The notes below the pieces were generated by a model. The model did not search any database, had not been told where the DNA came from, and was given only the letters and a program-made list of their open reading frames with translations. 64,000 nucleotides of DNA from Pseudoalteromonas luteoviolacea (GTDB taxonomy: Bacteria > Pseudomonadota > Gammaproteobacteria > Enterobacterales > Alteromonadaceae). The position numbers and the translations under genes are program-made. Shown piece by piece: positions 18,888 to 27,333 of this stretch (the stretch's first letter is position 1; the number at the start of each line of letters is the position of its first letter). Location: the NCBI RefSeq assembly GCF_001696455.1, contig NZ_MAUJ01000006.1, forward strand, positions 248,001-312,000, read 5' to 3'.

Positions 18888-20270
18888 TTAATGGATATGT
18901 GCGAGATGGCTTTGCCAGTGCTCGACTATTTTCTCGAGCTTTTTATCTTTAAGATTTTTCACTGCACAAAGCTTTTGAGGGTCCGTATTAAGTGCTTCTA
19001 CAACCCCATGGGCGCCAAACGTTGACATGATATCATCGAGCATTTTCTCTCCAATACCACGCACGCCACTTAAAATCATACGGATCTGCGCTTCATCAAA
19101 CACTGGTGCTTGATAGCTATTTAAGTCGACACCTTGTTCATCTCCCGCAGGAATTGGCTGTAATGTTTTCGCAGATATGGTCTTGGCATTCAGCACAAAA
19201 TTGTCTTGTAAGTTCCACACTTCACTTGGCCATTCTTCACCACATTTAAGCGCAGTATCAAGGATAGGAAAACTCTGTTCATCCAGCTGACTGAATAGCT
19301 CACCAGCATCTTGGCTCGGCGTATAACTTGAAAACCCAATATGGCGCATCGTACGCAACAAACGGGCGTCAATTTTGCCAAGTTCTTCCCAATTATAAAG
19401 TGGAATATTGGGCTTTTTGAAATAGCCATCTGACAACAGCCACATTAGATATTGACCAATCCAATCGCGAATATAAGGAAAGGCAGCAAATGCAGTGGCA
19501 CACTCAAGGATGCGCAATTTACCATCTTTACCCAATGCAATATCACATGCCCAGTATTCAGCATTGGCGGCTTTTGACGCGGCTGTGGCAAGCTTTAATA
19601 CCTCTTTAGGGACTGCCTGATAATCCATACTGCCGCCTTGGCTGGTGTTCGTTAGCCACTCCCCATCAGGAGGTCGACGCCAAAATGCACAGACTGGTTT
19701 ATGGCCAATGAGCATTACACGAATATCGGCCTCCATTGGCACGAAGTCTTGGACGTAGACCGGGTAGTACTTTTTCTCTCCAAGTAAACTCGTAGCCTCT
19801 TCAAAGCTATCCACTTTATGCACAAAGTAACCGCCATAATTTGACGGGCCATATGAGCGCTTAATGATTTTCGGATATTGCGCCTTGGCTAAATACTGCT
19901 GTGCCTTTTCTGGAATATAAAAAATTTCAGTGTGAGGCGCAGGCAACTTATATTTGCGACAAAAGTGGGTCACATTCTCTTTCGACTTATTAGAAAACTG
20001 GCTATCTAAAGAAGGCAAAAAACGTACATTGGGCAATGCCCGCGCTATTTCTCTAAATGTTTCATATGCTGTTGCGGGGATGTTCCCAATCAAAACTTCT
20101 ATTTTTTTTCTTTTTACTTCAGCAATAAAACGCGCTTTATCATTACCCCAATGATAAACCACTGTTTCAATCTTATCGGGCCAACCTTTAAAGTTAGATT
20201 TGTCAAAGAATCGAAGTACATAGTCGAGATATAGCAACCCTATTTTGGGTAGTTTGGTTTGTGTTGTCAT
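18888..20270 (-). CDS. RimK-like ATP-grasp ligase fused to a C-terminal helix-hairpin-helix domain
   Basis: A 460-residue protein. Residues about 1-100 resemble a pre-ATP-grasp domain, and about 110-290 an ATP-grasp core: KIIKRSYGPSNYGG (ATP-binding Lys and glycine-rich loop), VYVQDFVPMEADIRVM, W.TNTSQGGS, and LRILECATAFAAFPY as the metal-binding end, where the usual E-x-N reads E-C-A. Residues about 390-455 form a helix-hairpin-helix unit (GVRGIGEKMLDDI ... VKNLKDKKLEKIVEHW), as in RuvA/RecD2-like proteins. ATP-grasp enzymes join a carboxylate to an amine. The start is four bases from the preceding ligase stop, with its ribosome binding site inside that gene. Product unknown. Confidence 0.8.
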   Translation of the reverse strand: MTTQTKLPKIGLLYLDYVLRFFDKSNFKGWPDKIETVVYHWGNDKARFIAEVKRKKIEVLIGNIPATAYETFREIARALPNVRFLPSLDSQFSNKSKENVTHFCRKYKLPAPHTEIFYIPEKAQQYLAKAQYPKIIKRSYGPSNYGGYFVHKVDSFEEATSLLGEKKYYPVYVQDFVPMEADIRVMLIGHKPVCAFWRRPPDGEWLTNTSQGGSMDYQAVPKEVLKLATAASKAANAEYWACDIALGKDGKLRILECATAFAAFPYIRDWIGQYLMWLLSDGYFKKPNIPLYNWEELGKIDARLLRTMRHIGFSSYTPSQDAGELFSQLDEQSFPILDTALKCGEEWPSEVWNLQDNFVLNAKTISAKTLQPIPAGDEQGVDLNSYQAPVFDEAQIRMILSGVRGIGEKMLDDIMSTFGAHGVVEALNTDPQKLCAVKNLKDKKLEKIVEHWQSHLAHIH

Positions 20271-20274
20271 TGCA

Positions 20275-21222
20275 CTAGGCCACCTTGGCTGATTGAAATG
20301 AAGTTTTCTTTGCGACAGTTTTTTCGATCAACCCCACCATCGCTTGGATCTTCGTTTGATTGAACATGATCCCTAACTGTTCTTGCTCTGGTGTTGCAAA
20401 AGCAGGGATGGTATTGACCTCTAGCACGACGTATTGCTCGCGCTCGCGATCGTAGATCAGATCAACGCCTGCTATTTCTAGTCCCAATGTTTTGGTTGCC
20501 TGTAATGCCAGCTCAACCACTTCATCATTTGCCTCACGAACAAAAACAGTTCCACCGCTTGTCACATTGGTTTTCCAATCATCTTTTGGGGCTTTTCTGC
20601 CATAGCACCCAACAAATTTTCCATCGACCACATCTACGCGAAAATCCGTGTTGTCATAATTGATAAAACGCTCAACATAAAAGTAGCGTAAATCTGTACG
20701 GCTCAGAAACGGCATGATCATATCTAACGCTTGCTCACCTTCAATTTTAACAATACCAACGCCACCCCAACCGTCCGTTGGCTTGTAAACAAGCTTATCA
20801 CCAAAGTCTTTCAGCGCAGATCTTAAACCCGCCATATCATTTTTGTGACACAGTCGATAATCAGGTGTACAGATCCCATGACTATTGAGCAAATGCGCGG
20901 TACGGAATTTATCTTCAGCGAGTGCGAATGCACGGTAATTATTGAGAGTGGGAATGGTTTCATTCAAAGTTTCATAAAGATATAACTGGTACTGAGTTTG
21001 CTGGCCAGCGTTGTAGCTCAAAAAGGCGTCTAACTGCTCCATTGCTACCCCATTACACTCGATCCCACCGTCGCGGGCTCTGGCATCACGTAGGTTTAGG
21101 CCTGTACTGGCTAAGATCCCGCGCTCAGCAAGCGCGTGCACCAATTGTTGTTCAATTTCTTTTCCTCCGCCATTTTCGTACATCCAAATACCAACATGAG
21201 GCGCCTGCGATACGGCTGTCAT
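20275..21222 (-). CDS. RimK-like ATP-grasp amide ligase
   Basis: A 315-residue ATP-grasp protein. ATP-binding segments are LVYKPTDGWGGVGI and YVERFINYDNTDFRVDVV; TNVTSGGT follows, and VVLEVNTIPAF supplies the E-x-N metal ligands. The layout matches RimK/glutathione synthetase-type ligases that form an amide bond through an acyl phosphate. The start is ATG 21222 with AAGGAG at proper distance. It is the first gene of an apparent operon with the HhH ATP-grasp and M14 genes, and it is divergent from an M20 carboxypeptidase gene. The substrate cannot be deduced. Confidence 0.85.
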   Translation of the reverse strand: MTAVSQAPHVGIWMYENGGGKEIEQQLVHALAERGILASTGLNLRDARARDGGIECNGVAMEQLDAFLSYNAGQQTQYQLYLYETLNETIPTLNNYRAFALAEDKFRTAHLLNSHGICTPDYRLCHKNDMAGLRSALKDFGDKLVYKPTDGWGGVGIVKIEGEQALDMIMPFLSRTDLRYFYVERFINYDNTDFRVDVVDGKFVGCYGRKAPKDDWKTNVTSGGTVFVREANDEVVELALQATKTLGLEIAGVDLIYDREREQYVVLEVNTIPAFATPEQEQLGIMFNQTKIQAMVGLIEKTVAKKTSFQSAKVA

Positions 21223-21402
21223 AGAATATCTCCTTGGTTCTAAATTAGGTGCTTGATTTTTGAACTGTCACAATAGTTAAAAACATCTGTATGACAGTAT
21301 TTTGATCCTTTTAACGATCTCAAAACTGTTCATAAAAGCTTCACTGAACTGCAACCGAAAAACGCCACGATGTGGCCAAACCTTAGCAGGGAGAAGATTG
21401 AG

Positions 21403-22530
21403 ATGAATCTGGACTATGCAGAATTAGCAGACTTAATACGCTGTAACTCGCACAGTAAAAATAAAGCAGGGGTGGATCAACACGGCCAGCAAATGATCGC
21501 ATTAATTGAGCCCTTGGGATATTCACTGACACGATATCAACGCGAGCATATTGGCGATCACCTTTTGTTTCGATCAGCACGCTCAAGCGGCAAACGGATT
21601 CTTTTACTGGGGCACTTAGACACCGTGTTTCCCAAAGACACTTTCACGGAGTTTCATGAAGATGAAGCTTATGTTTACGGGCCAGGTGTCTGTGACATGA
21701 AAGGAGGGAATTGGGTTGCACTGAATGTGTTGAGAAATCTAAAAAAACAGTTTGGTCAACTCGCCAATGTCGATTGGCTACTCGTTAGCGATGAAGAAAT
21801 TGGCAGTGATGATAGTCAATCGCTCACACAAAAAATTGCTAAACAATATGATGCGTGTTTTGTATTTGAAGCAGCCGGAAAAGATCATGAGCTCGTAGTA
21901 GCCAGAAAAGGGATCGCCACTTACCACATAACAGTATCCGGCAAACCCGCACACGCAGGCAATCACTACAGAGATGGCATAGATGCCAACTTTGCCATGG
22001 CCAATATGTTACTTGAAATGACATCTTTGACCGACTTAAAAAAGGGCAGTACGGTCAACGTAGGTAAAGTACAGGGAGGCATAGGCGCCAATACGATTTC
22101 AGGAAAAGCAACCATGCAAGTTGAAGCGCGTTTTACCAATCAAAGTGAACAGCAACGTTTACTAGAAGGGATTGAGAATATCTGTATGGCAATCGAAATC
22201 ACAGGCGTTAAAGTGGATATTCAAGGAGGTTTACAACGCACGGTTATGGCGCCCAGTGAAGCACAACAAAACCTGCTCGATACTATCAATCAGATCTTAG
22301 GCCAAGAGCAACCAATCGAACACCGTGGCGGTGTGTCTGATGCAAACACAGCAGCCTCTACGGGCACACCTACGCTAGATGGATTTGGTCCGTATGGTGA
22401 TGGTGATCACACCGCTGACGAGCGCGCACTGAAATCAAGCTTTGAATTGCGCATTGAGCAAATGACGGCCATCTTAGCGCAATTGTGCTATCACCCACAG
22501 CAAGTAAAACAAACTGCCACTCAGGTTTGA
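21403..22530 (+). CDS. M20 family metallopeptidase, glutamate carboxypeptidase-like
   Basis: A 375-residue cytoplasmic protein of the M20A group. Zinc and catalytic residues are in place: GHLDTVFP (H-x-D), GVCDMKGG (bridging Asp), SDEEIGSDDS (catalytic Glu and zinc Glu) and GDHTADE (last His). The central dimerisation domain has the HAGNHYRDGIDA motif. The closest familiar group is carboxypeptidase G2, which removes C-terminal glutamate, often from N-acylated or folate-like compounds. I start at ATG 21403, preceded by AGGGAG; ATG 21370 is less likely. The gene is divergent from the ATP-grasp operon with a roughly 180-base shared upstream region. Confidence 0.85.
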   Translation: MNLDYAELADLIRCNSHSKNKAGVDQHGQQMIALIEPLGYSLTRYQREHIGDHLLFRSARSSGKRILLLGHLDTVFPKDTFTEFHEDEAYVYGPGVCDMKGGNWVALNVLRNLKKQFGQLANVDWLLVSDEEIGSDDSQSLTQKIAKQYDACFVFEAAGKDHELVVARKGIATYHITVSGKPAHAGNHYRDGIDANFAMANMLLEMTSLTDLKKGSTVNVGKVQGGIGANTISGKATMQVEARFTNQSEQQRLLEGIENICMAIEITGVKVDIQGGLQRTVMAPSEAQQNLLDTINQILGQEQPIEHRGGVSDANTAASTGTPTLDGFGPYGDGDHTADERALKSSFELRIEQMTAILAQLCYHPQQVKQTATQV

Positions 22531-22540
22531 TTTGATCAGG

Positions 22541-23350
22541 TCAACGCTGACACTTTGTGCAATAAATGGTGCTGCGTTGGCCTAAGCGAATTTCCTGTAA
22601 CTGCGTACCACATTGGATACAAGGCCCCCCTTTGCGTCCATATACCAAAAGCTCTTGAGCAAAATATCCCGGTTTACCGTCACTTTGCGCAAAATCTTTA
22701 AGTGTCGTACCACCTTGTAAAATTGCAGACGCTAAAGTGTCCTTTATAATCGGGGTTAGCTTTTGATAGCGCGCTAAAGAAATTTTACCCGCCTCGCGCT
22801 TGGGGTGAATGCCCGCTTTGAACAGGGATTCATTCGCGTATATATTACCTACGCCAACAACCACGTGATTATCCATTATAAATTGCTTAACCGCCACTTT
22901 CTTGCCTCTGCTACGCTCATAGAGGTGTTTTGCATCAAAGTCATCAGTCAAAGGCTCAGGACCTAGCTTGGCAAAAACAGCGTGCTGTTCATCGGGAGCT
23001 TGCCATAAAAAAGCCCCAAATCTGCGCGGGTCATTCAACCGCAGTGACAATCCATTATCAAAGATAAGCTCTACGTGGTCATGCTTCTTCAAAGGCTCAG
23101 ACTTTTCAACCACACGTAGGTTTCCCGACATACCCAAATGTAGAATAGCGGAGCCCACTTTACTCTCAAGTAAAAGGTACTTCGCCCTTCGATGTACTGC
23201 ATCTATTTTTTCCCCAGATAGGAGTTGCACATCATCGGGCACAGGCCAGCGTAAGCTGCCATTGTGTATTCGTACTTCAGTAACCACTTTTTGCTTAATG
23301 TGGGGCTCAATCCCCTGTCGACTTACTTCGACCTCTGGTAATTCAGGCAT
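22541..23350 (-). CDS. mutM: Formamidopyrimidine-DNA glycosylase (Fpg/MutM)
   Basis: A 269-residue protein. The N-terminus MPELPEVE supplies catalytic Pro after Met removal and Glu; Lys in RRAKYLLL and the HLGMSGNLRV segment are conserved. The C-terminal zinc finger has C-x2-C ... C-x2-C (CIQCG and CTKCQ). It excises 8-oxoguanine and other oxidised purines and nicks the abasic site. The gene follows a small membrane-anchored protein gene with two bases between them, so they are surely co-transcribed. Confidence 0.97.
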   Translation of the reverse strand: MPELPEVEVSRQGIEPHIKQKVVTEVRIHNGSLRWPVPDDVQLLSGEKIDAVHRRAKYLLLESKVGSAILHLGMSGNLRVVEKSEPLKKHDHVELIFDNGLSLRLNDPRRFGAFLWQAPDEQHAVFAKLGPEPLTDDFDAKHLYERSRGKKVAVKQFIMDNHVVVGVGNIYANESLFKAGIHPKREAGKISLARYQKLTPIIKDTLASAILQGGTTLKDFAQSDGKPGYFAQELLVYGRKGGPCIQCGTQLQEIRLGQRSTIYCTKCQR

Positions 23351-23352
23351 AA

Positions 23353-23844
23353 CTATACTTCTATCGGTTTAAATAACTGCCGAGCTTGTTGCGGCGTTAA
23401 TTGCAACCAGCGATGACTGCGTTTAGCAAATAGAACATATTCGCCGTTAATATGATACAGCTGATAACTGAGCGGCAACTCTTCTGCAGCTAACCAAAAT
23501 GTCGCAACTGAAACCGCCTGCTCTGTGTTCACCTGAGGAGGGCTGATCATCTCCAATTCACTGCTTTGCCAAAGCTTCACAATTGCAACTAGATCTTGCT
23601 CTGTGTAGCCCTTCTGATCACTACTTGGCAATTCTGATTCTATACGCCACGATGTGCCAATACGCTCAATTTTGACGCCTGGATACGCAAGCGCCAACAC
23701 GAAACTTTGCTCAGGAAGCACCCGCACGCTGCCCAGTTCCTCTTCGGGCGGGTTCAGCTTGTGATGTAATCCATTTAAGAAAAAGATCATAATGAGCATG
23801 GAAAATATCACGACATTATTCCATGCTTTTCTGCTCAATCCCAT
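23353..23844 (-). CDS. Hypothetical membrane-anchored protein upstream of mutM
   Basis: A 163-residue protein with one N-terminal membrane segment (about residues 11-27, VVIFSMLIMIFFLNGL) and a soluble domain of about 130 residues expected in the periplasm (N-terminus basic, so N-in topology). The soluble part is beta-rich with several Trp residues; I do not recognise a family. It is placed two bases upstream of mutM on the same strand. Confidence 0.7.
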   Translation of the reverse strand: MGLSRKAWNNVVIFSMLIMIFFLNGLHHKLNPPEEELGSVRVLPEQSFVLALAYPGVKIERIGTSWRIESELPSSDQKGYTEQDLVAIVKLWQSSELEMISPPQVNTEQAVSVATFWLAAEELPLSYQLYHINGEYVLFAKRSHRWLQLTPQQARQLFKPIEV

Positions 23845-24060
23845 ACAGGCTCCATTGATACCATCTTTTGTGCGTTTTAGATCACCCTACTATACCTTAC
23901 TCAGCATATGACAACAGCTTCAAGCGTTAAAAACCCTAAGCTTTATAGCAGTATCTAAATTCTTAAGACTATTTGATAAGATCCAAAATACCGCTTTGAT
24001 GCTGTATTAATGTGCTTAATTTTTGCTAAACTAGGCGGCAAAATTTTGAGGAGTCCGTCA

Positions 24061-24981
24061 ATGGCAATGTATGTAGTGGGTCATAAAATCCCAGATTCAG
24101 ATTCAATTTGTGGTGCAATCGCACTTTCTTATCTAAAAAACCAGATCGGCGAAGAGGCCATCCCAACGCGTCTAGGTGATATATCGCCTGAAACACAATT
24201 TATCCTAGATCGTTTTGGTTTTGAAGCGCCTGAACTAAAAATGAGCTATGCCGGCGAAGACGTCTATATTGTTGATCACACTGAAAAAACACAGGCTCCT
24301 GATGACATTGATGAAGCAACGGTTGTTGGTGTTGTAGATCATCACAAATTAGGTGACTTAACGACTTCGACACCACTTGAATGTTGGATCCGTCCAGTAG
24401 GCTGTAGTAACACGATTATTAAGATGATGTACGATTTCTACAGCGTTGAGATCCCTAAAGACATCGCAGGCCTTATGTTAGGCGCCATTTTATCTGACAC
24501 CGTTATTTTCAAATCACCAACTTGCACAACTGCAGACATTAAGTGTGTTGAAGTGCTTGCTGAGATTGCAGGTATCGAAGACTACAAAGCGTTTGGTATG
24601 GAAATGTTTAAAGTGAAGTCTGCGGTAGAGGGCACACCTGCTCGTGACCTAGTTATGCGTGACTTTAAAGATTTCAACATGAACGGCAACCTCGTTGGTA
24701 TTGGTCAGTTGGAAGTTATCGACCTTTCGGTATTCGATGAAATTAAAGCCGACCTTGAAGCTGACATTGCAAAGCTAAAAGAAGAAGGTGGTCGCCACTC
24801 AGTGTTGTTACTACTTACGGATATTATGAAAGAAGGTTCACAAATGCTTATCGCTTCTGATGATGAGGGTATCATCGAAAAAGCATACGGTGAAGCACCA
24901 GAACAAAGCCGTGTATGGCTTGATGGTGTATTAAGCCGTAAAAAGCAAGTAGTACCACCACTTCAAGACGCATTCGCTTAA
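24061..24981 (+). CDS. ppaC: Manganese-dependent (family II) inorganic pyrophosphatase
   Basis: A 306-residue DHH-family enzyme. The metal-binding residues are seen in VVGHKIPDSDSI (His and Asp), VDHTEK, VVDHHKLGD (DHH) and LSDTVIFKSPT; the C-terminal DHHA2-type domain has GRHSVLLLLTDI and SRKKQVVPPL. It hydrolyses pyrophosphate to phosphate in the cytoplasm. I start at ATG 24061 with GAGGAG upstream; the in-frame start at 24010 is unlikely. A hairpin terminator follows. Confidence 0.95.
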   Translation: MAMYVVGHKIPDSDSICGAIALSYLKNQIGEEAIPTRLGDISPETQFILDRFGFEAPELKMSYAGEDVYIVDHTEKTQAPDDIDEATVVGVVDHHKLGDLTTSTPLECWIRPVGCSNTIIKMMYDFYSVEIPKDIAGLMLGAILSDTVIFKSPTCTTADIKCVEVLAEIAGIEDYKAFGMEMFKVKSAVEGTPARDLVMRDFKDFNMNGNLVGIGQLEVIDLSVFDEIKADLEADIAKLKEEGGRHSVLLLLTDIMKEGSQMLIASDDEGIIEKAYGEAPEQSRVWLDGVLSRKKQVVPPLQDAFA

Positions 24982-24992
24982 GCGTCGAGTGA

Positions 24993-25016
24993 GAAGCCGG
25001 GCGTTATCCCGGCTTT
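24993..25016 (+). terminator. Hairpin after ppaC, directly before the AraC-type gene
   Basis: AAGCCGGG, loop CGTTAT, CCCGGCTT, then TTATTG. The stem ends about seven bases before the next gene's ATG, so it can act as a terminator for ppaC or hide the ribosome binding region of the following gene. Confidence 0.7.
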
Positions 25017-25023
25017 ATTGTCT

Positions 25024-25719
25024 ATGTATATTCGCCCTGGTATTTTCGCCGCATACACACGTATCATAGACACAAAACCTCACCAGCATCACCAAATCCA
25101 AATTACGCTTCCAAATGGCGCATGTACCGTAGCATGTGATGACGACACAATAACCGACGCGCATATTATTCCAAGCGCTCTTTCCCACAAACTCACAATG
25201 GATGAGGGCTGGATAATACTCATAGAGCCATGCTCTGAAATTGGTCAACAACTGCAAAACAGTTACCACCCAAGCCAAGTTCACGTTTTAGAGGAAGCGC
25301 CTCAATTACACCAAGATGTATCTTTGGACGTACTTATTAAAGCCTTAGGGCTGCATTCCCAAGCAGAACATGTAGATTTAGACCCGCGTATCTGCGAGTT
25401 ATTAAACATGCTCGACAGTCACTTTAAGACTGCCACTAACTTAGAGCCGGAATATTGGCGAGCAAGTAAAGTTGCCATGCAGCTACACCTTTCAGAGAGT
25501 CGATTTCTTCATTTATTTAGAGCGCAGGTGGGGATTGCTTGGCGACCCTACTTAATTTGGAAGCGGATCATCTGTGCCATTGAGCACTTAAAACAACAAA
25601 AAAGTATTACGGAGGCTGCCGTACAAGCAGGGTTTGCAGACTCAGCTCACTTTAGCCGCAGTTTTAAAAGGCAATTTGGTCTCAATCCAAAAGCTGCTTT
25701 GCAATTGGTGAAAAGGTAA
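25024..25719 (+). CDS. AraC family transcriptional regulator
   Basis: A 231-residue protein. The N-terminal part (about 1-110) is a short cupin-like sensor domain with a His-rich stretch (KPHQHHQ). The C-terminal part (about 130-231) has two helix-turn-helix motifs: AMQLHLSESRFLHLFRAQVG, and AAVQAGFADSAHFSRSFKRQFG, which is diagnostic. I use ATG 25024; a TTG at 25018 is also in frame and neither has a visible ribosome binding site. The ligand and targets are unknown. It is convergent with rpmG across a bidirectional terminator. Confidence 0.88.
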   Translation: MYIRPGIFAAYTRIIDTKPHQHHQIQITLPNGACTVACDDDTITDAHIIPSALSHKLTMDEGWIILIEPCSEIGQQLQNSYHPSQVHVLEEAPQLHQDVSLDVLIKALGLHSQAEHVDLDPRICELLNMLDSHFKTATNLEPEYWRASKVAMQLHLSESRFLHLFRAQVGIAWRPYLIWKRIICAIEHLKQQKSITEAAVQAGFADSAHFSRSFKRQFGLNPKAALQLVKR

Positions 25720-25747
25720 AGAGAATGGTCGCTAAAAAGTGAAGCAA

Positions 25748-25776
25748 TAAAAAACCCAGCACAAGGCTGGGTTTTT
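25748..25776. terminator. Bidirectional terminator between AraC-type gene and rpmG
   Basis: AAAAACCCAGC, short loop, GCTGGGTTTTT. The A and T runs on either side make it work in both directions. Confidence 0.85.
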
Positions 25777-25794
25777 CTAATCCGAAGAGCGAAA

Positions 25795-25950
25795 TTATTT
25801 GATTTTCGCTTCTTTGAAGATCACGTGCTTACGTACTTTAGGATCGTACTTTTTGATCTCCATTTTTTCAGGCATGTTACGCTTGTTCTTGTCGGTAGTG
25901 TAGAAATAACCAGTACCAGCAGTTGAAACTAAACGGATCTTATCACGCAT
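25795..25950 (-). CDS. rpmG: 50S ribosomal protein L33
   Basis: A 51-residue basic protein beginning MRDKIRLVSTAGTGYFYTTDKN and ending KHVIFKEAKIK, typical L33. It lacks the CxxC pairs found in the zinc-binding form, so it is the zinc-independent type. It lies 12 bases downstream of rpmB on the same strand, the usual rpmBG operon. Stop codon TAA at 25795-25797. Confidence 0.97.
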   Translation of the reverse strand: MRDKIRLVSTAGTGYFYTTDKNKRNMPEKMEIKKYDPKVRKHVIFKEAKIK

Positions 25951-25962
25951 GATTTAAGCTCC

Positions 25963-26199
25963 TTATACTTTTTCGCCGCGAGCACGGATATCTACTAATA
26001 CCGCGTCGATGCCTTTTTTATCGATAATACGCATACCTTTAGTAGTAGTGCGTAGAGTAACGAAACGCTTTTCGCTTTCAACCCAGAAACGGTGTGTTTG
26101 TAGGTTAGGTAGGAAACGACGCTTAGTTGCGTTGCGCGCGTGTGAACGGTTGTTACCAACAACCGGGCGCTTACCTGTAACTTGACAGACTTTAGACAT
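25963..26199 (-). CDS. rpmB: 50S ribosomal protein L28
   Basis: A 78-residue protein beginning MSKVCQVTGKRPVVGNNRSHA and containing NLQTHRFWVESEKRFVTLR, the full-length L28 of gammaproteobacteria. It is the first gene of the rpmB-rpmG operon. The 277 bases upstream (to radC) hold its promoter region; I see no other gene there that I can support. Confidence 0.97.
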   Translation of the reverse strand: MSKVCQVTGKRPVVGNNRSHARNATKRRFLPNLQTHRFWVESEKRFVTLRTTTKGMRIIDKKGIDAVLVDIRARGEKV

Positions 26200-26476
26200 G
26201 TCTATGTATCTCCAATAACTTCGCTCGAGCTTAATTTCCCCTTAGGCCTTACACTGGTGTGCCCCGGGTAAAATCAAAGGGCGCTCTTTATACAGCATCT
26301 GCAGGCAGAGATCAAGGATCTGATGATATCCTAGTCAGCTCATGGGTAAATTTGATAGCGGCCAATTATAATGATCATCGGGCCATGTGGAAAGTAAAAA
26401 CTGCATTTAAATTAAACTATTTTATAATTTTTAAGCACAATAAAGGCTTGCGGACCAAAAAGTGTCGATAAAAAGC

Positions 26477-27151
26477 TCAAAGCAAGCCCATTTCAGCGAA
26501 AGAGGCACACCGATTACCCGCTACAATGATGTGATCTAACACTTTGATATCTATAAGTGATAGCGCTTTTTGTAACTTCTCAGTCAAAACTTTATCCGCA
26601 TAACTCGGTTCACTTACTCCGGATGGGTGATTATGAGCAAAAATAATCCCAGCAGCATTGTATTTTAATGCAGCTTTGACAACTTCCCTTGGATAAACAG
26701 ACGCCGCATTGATTGTGCCACTGAATAACACCTCATCTTTGATTAATTGATTTTGGCTGTCGAGATACAGCGCCATAAACACTTCATGCTCCAGACCCTT
26801 TAGCTGAATACTCAAATAGTCATAAACACGCTGTGGATTACCAAAGCACACCTCTCGATGGCAGCCTTCTTTTAAGTAGCGTTTACATAGTTCTAATACA
26901 GCTTGAAATTGCACATACTTTGCGTCACCCACCCCTCTTAATTGCACGAAATCATGTTGCGTGCTGTTGAACAGACGTTGTAATGAGCCTCGTTGTGCAA
27001 GTAATGATTCTGCCAGCTCAATGGCATTCATGCCACTAACCCCCGTACGCAAGAAAATCGCTAATAACTCAGCATCGCTGAGAGAGCTTGGCCCTAATGC
27101 CAGCAACTTTTCTCTTGGTCTAGATTGTTCTGGTAGCGCACTCAATTGCAT
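26477..27151 (-). CDS. radC: RadC family JAB/MPN-domain protein
   Basis: A 224-residue protein. An N-terminal helix-hairpin-helix-like region (PREKLLALGPSSLSDAELLAIFLRTG) precedes the JAMM/MPN+ metal site: Glu in FSGTINA... and HNHPSG followed by Asp in SYADK. The JAMM motif is intact. Despite the name, a role of RadC proteins in recombination repair is not established. I start at ATG 27151 with AGGAG upstream; the longer frame up to 27226 has no such support. It keeps the usual place next to rpmB-rpmG and divergent from coaBC. Confidence 0.95.
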   Translation of the reverse strand: MQLSALPEQSRPREKLLALGPSSLSDAELLAIFLRTGVSGMNAIELAESLLAQRGSLQRLFNSTQHDFVQLRGVGDAKYVQFQAVLELCKRYLKEGCHREVCFGNPQRVYDYLSIQLKGLEHEVFMALYLDSQNQLIKDEVLFSGTINAASVYPREVVKAALKYNAAGIIFAHNHPSGVSEPSYADKVLTEKLQKALSLIDIKVLDHIIVAGNRCASFAEMGLL

Positions 27152-27333
27152 ATTCACTCCTTGTTTTAAGCAAAAGCCAGCGGCGCTCTCATATTTACCA
27201 TGTATTGTGATAAAAAAACCGCTCATTAATATGAGTCGCGGTGCAATTTATTGTTCGTGCCACCGTCAATATTTCAAAACTGGCCTATGGCTATGATATC
27301 TTAGGGTCAGTTTGAGTCGTGAGAATTGTGAAC

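Noticed and set aside
26259..26471. Plus-strand open frame of 70 codons upstream of rpmB
   Set aside because: Composition is not protein-like, it has no ribosome binding site, and the region should hold the rpmB promoter.
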